DNA of 38,188 nt, taken from contig NW_024468333.1 in assembly GCF_002104995.1 (NCBI RefSeq), positions 1-38,188 of the forward strand, written 5' to 3'. The translations under genes were made by a program, and so were the position numbers. This DNA is from Linderina pennispora (taxonomy: Eukaryota > Kickxellomycota > Kickxellomycetes > Kickxellales > Kickxellaceae). A model generated the notes under the pieces. The model worked only from the letters and a program-made list of their open reading frames with translations, searched no databases and was not told the DNA's origin. Within the stretch, counting starts at the first letter, position 1; each line of letters opens with the position of its first letter. Shown here in pieces: positions 36,410 to 38,188 of the stretch.

Positions 36410-36489
36410 ACAAAACTAGACCAGAAAATCTGGGTGCCTTGATTTCTAGCTGTAGTAAATATATTCTGTGTTTTCCACCCCCTTGGCTC

Positions 36490-36876
36490 TTAAAAGAACA
36501 TGCCGCCAGAGCTACTAGGACCCTGCTGGCTGGTGGGCTCTGGCTTGCTGGTAGCTGGTGCGACCGGCTCTGGTTCGGCTGGCTTCAGCTCCTTGATCTT
36601 GTCCTGCAAATCGTCGATTTTGACGTAGGCGTCAGCCGTGTACGCATCGAATTCCTGCTTTTGCGTCAGCCGAACGTATGCAACCAGGGCCAGTGCTGAC
36701 CAGAGTGTGTAGTCGCGGAAGAACTCGCGGATCGTGGACCGCTTCCATGTAAAGTGCTTGCGCCAGTTATTGTAGCTGCGCCATTGCTGCTTGGCCGTCT
36801 CCTCGTAGCCGGCCTTGGAGGCATAGTGTCTGGCTGCGGTCGTAGAGAACTGTCGGGCAAGCACGGCGCGGTTCAT
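36490..36876 (-). CDS. Small mitochondrial inner-membrane-type protein, unknown
   Basis: 128 residues from the ATG at 36874-36876. The N-terminus MNRAVLARQFSTTAARHYAS is a typical mitochondrial presequence: Arg-rich, no acidic residues, QFSTTAAR cleavage-like. Charged helical sequence (YEETAKQQWRSYNNWRKHF) leads to one predicted membrane segment, YTLWSALALVAYVRL (about 55-70). A short coiled coil (DAYVKIDDLQDKIKEL) and a Pro/Ser-rich tail ending GGMFF follow. The layout resembles respiratory-chain assembly or MICOS-type small proteins, but no family is recognised. An upstream in-frame ATG would add 50 residues that do not form a presequence. It converges on RPB10 (80 bp). Confidence 0.75.
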   Translation of the reverse strand: MNRAVLARQFSTTAARHYASKAGYEETAKQQWRSYNNWRKHFTWKRSTIREFFRDYTLWSALALVAYVRLTQKQEFDAYTADAYVKIDDLQDKIKELKPAEPEPVAPATSKPEPTSQQGPSSSGGMFF

Positions 36877-37110
36877 TTTGTGGGCTGTGCCAATTGTAGA
36901 ATGTGGAATTGTTCGCAGATAAAAAGATAAAAAAGAAGGCTTGATTGACCCGTTCAGCCAATGCCTATTTCCGAACCTGCCAGGCATTGACGTGTTTATA
37001 CGCTTAAAAACGAGCATGCGCTGCACTATTCAGAAAACCCGTAAACACCATCTTCTTTCGCTCCTCGCACTTTGCTTCATTATTTTGCGTTTTATATTAT
37101 TGTGAAAACC

Positions 37111-38188
37111 ATGCCACGACGGTTGCAGGCTGGCACGTCGTTCCGCCTGCGCCTGGGTGACACCACCTCGCAGCCCAGCTACAACTCGGTTGAACCATAC
37201 ATGGAAATAGCCGACGACAAGAATCCGGTCTGCGCGTATTTCGAAATAGTGACACTGCGAAGCCTGCTTCTGGAGCACGTCAGCGTCGTGCTGTCCTCGA
37301 CACAGCTGCACTCGCCTGACGTGCAAATCAACCTCATAGCCCCGCTGTGGCAAGCCATCCGGGACAGATGCGGAGTATGGCGTCGCGGCGACATGCGGCA
37401 TACGCAGGAAGCCATCACCTCAGAGACCCTCAGCGGACCTTTGGTCAGCGCCGCCATGCTGTACGCGGCATTGGCCAACCGCGACTACTTTCTGGTACTG
37501 GCCAGCGCCGGACAGTCGCAGGCCGAGCAGCACCAGAGCCGCGCGGAGGTGGCAGAGACCATCGCCATCATGTGTGTCAAGGCGCTGCACAAGCTGGGCA
37601 AGCGGGATCTGGAAAACGCCCTGTGCACCAAGTTCTCGCCGATCGACCTGGACAGCATGCGCCTGGAGATGGCCAATGCAATGCACAACTCGAATGCCAC
37701 CGTCAGCGAATGGCAGCTGCCGAATCCTGTGCGCGGCGAGCAGCACATGTCGCTGATGTCAGCTGAGCACCGTGTGCGGGTTTACCGGCTGGGCAGGGCC
37801 GGTGACGTCGTTGATGACAGTGGCTCCCATACGCCCACGCAGAGAACCTGGGGCTCGGGTATCATGGGCGGCTGGTCGACTCCTGCCACGGAGCTCGCGC
37901 AGATCTACTTGGGGAGCAGGTCGCGGCTGGTGGTGGAGCGGGCACTGGAAGTGGCTATTCGCAGCGAAGCCAAAAGGTTCACTGCACAAAAGGTCGTTGG
38001 CGATGTCGTCCAGCTGCTGTGGGACGGCACATTGCACTGGAAGGGGTACCAGTGTGTCTGTATAGCGCAGCCATCAGCGAACACCCCAGCTGAGCCTGGC
38101 CCACCCCCGCGCAGACTGTCCGATGCAGTCTTGACGATTGCGCGCAGGGACAGCAGCAGGAGCAATGCGTCGGTGGGTCTGGCCGACG
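37111..38188 (+). CDS. TRP/YVC1-like cation channel, N-terminal part (3' end outside window)
   Basis: 359 codons open from the ATG at 37111 to the window edge, with no stop. It reads as the cytosolic N-terminal domain of fungal TRP-type vacuolar channels (Yvc1/TRPY1). The relevant segments are MLYAALANRDYFLVLASAG, SRAEVAETIAIMCVKALHKL, and especially ERALEVAIRSEAKRFTAQKV then VVQLLWDGTLHWKG. Yvc1-type proteins have the same order: helix, a NALE(L/I)AI element, 'AK-x-F', a VQxVV helix and 'xWxGxL'. The membrane domain would follow after 38188. Yvc1 releases vacuolar Ca2+ under osmotic shock. No transmembrane segment is in the window, so the call rests on N-terminal resemblance only. The gene starts 234 bp from the divergent mitochondrial gene. 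Confidence 0.5.
   Translation, partial: MPRRLQAGTSFRLRLGDTTSQPSYNSVEPYMEIADDKNPVCAYFEIVTLRSLLLEHVSVVLSSTQLHSPDVQINLIAPLWQAIRDRCGVWRRGDMRHTQEAITSETLSGPLVSAAMLYAALANRDYFLVLASAGQSQAEQHQSRAEVAETIAIMCVKALHKLGKRDLENALCTKFSPIDLDSMRLEMANAMHNSNATVSEWQLPNPVRGEQHMSLMSAEHRVRVYRLGRAGDVVDDSGSHTPTQRTWGSGIMGGWSTPATELAQIYLGSRSRLVVERALEVAIRSEAKRFTAQKVVGDVVQLLWDGTLHWKGYQCVCIAQPSANTPAEPGPPPRRLSDAVLTIARRDSSRSNASVGLAD

Overview
The window is nuclear DNA from a fungus. The genes are compact, GC-rich and nearly intron-free. They include fungal cell-wall glucanases (GH17), a THI6-type bifunctional thiamine enzyme, a THI20-type ThiD-TenA fusion, a Byr4/Bfa1-like septation regulator and F-box-like LRR proteins. The paired secreted GH17 genes, divergent F-box-like genes and low intron density suggest an early-diverging, zoosporeless fungus, perhaps Kickxellales (Coemansia/Linderina type). 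That placement is inference; nothing here proves it.

Layout. 1-3456 is the C-terminal part of GCN1, broken by about 14 small frame breaks. 4703-7772 holds two secreted GH17 proteins. 8451-8768 encodes a small secreted I78-type peptidase inhibitor. 9061-13302 is a housekeeping block: an RRM-cyclophilin (+), ZPR1 (-), a MEA1-like protein (-) and pantothenate synthetase (+). After an 81-bp (TC)n tract come two less GC-biased F-box/LRR-like genes (13838-17456). 17544-19730 has a possible membrane protein, a secreted Gly-Pro/collagen-like repeat protein and a small secreted-peptide candidate. 19824-20991 is RPP0, whose only intron carries a box C/D snoRNA candidate with 14 nt of perfect complementarity to a conserved 18S rRNA segment. 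21693-23460 is a Gag-like capsid plus zinc-knuckle protein with no pol. 23996-24793 is a short-chain dehydrogenase ending in SKL. 25498-28674 is gene-poor, with one unknown protein and two weak candidates. 28675-29613 is urate oxidase. 29948-33305 is a divergent thiamine pair, THI6 and THI20-like. 34038-38188 holds a Byr4-like protein, RRP15, RPB10, a small mitochondrial membrane protein and the N-terminal part of a TRP/YVC1-like channel.

How the genes relate. THI6 and the THI20-like gene act in one pathway: HMP-P kinase and TenA salvage, then thiazole kinase and thiamine-phosphate synthase. They share a 285-bp promoter with repeated CGGAT elements. Urate oxidase and the dehydrogenase are both likely peroxisomal. 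The GH17 pair, the I78 inhibitor and the Gly-Pro protein look like cell-surface or secreted products.

Quality caveat. At least eight otherwise well-conserved genes contain one-base (rarely two-base) frame breaks, mostly in G or C runs. The surrounding code reads normally, so sequencing or assembly indels are more likely than true pseudogenes. I did not find an obviously new multi-gene system. The strongest unannotated signal is the intronic snoRNA in RPP0.
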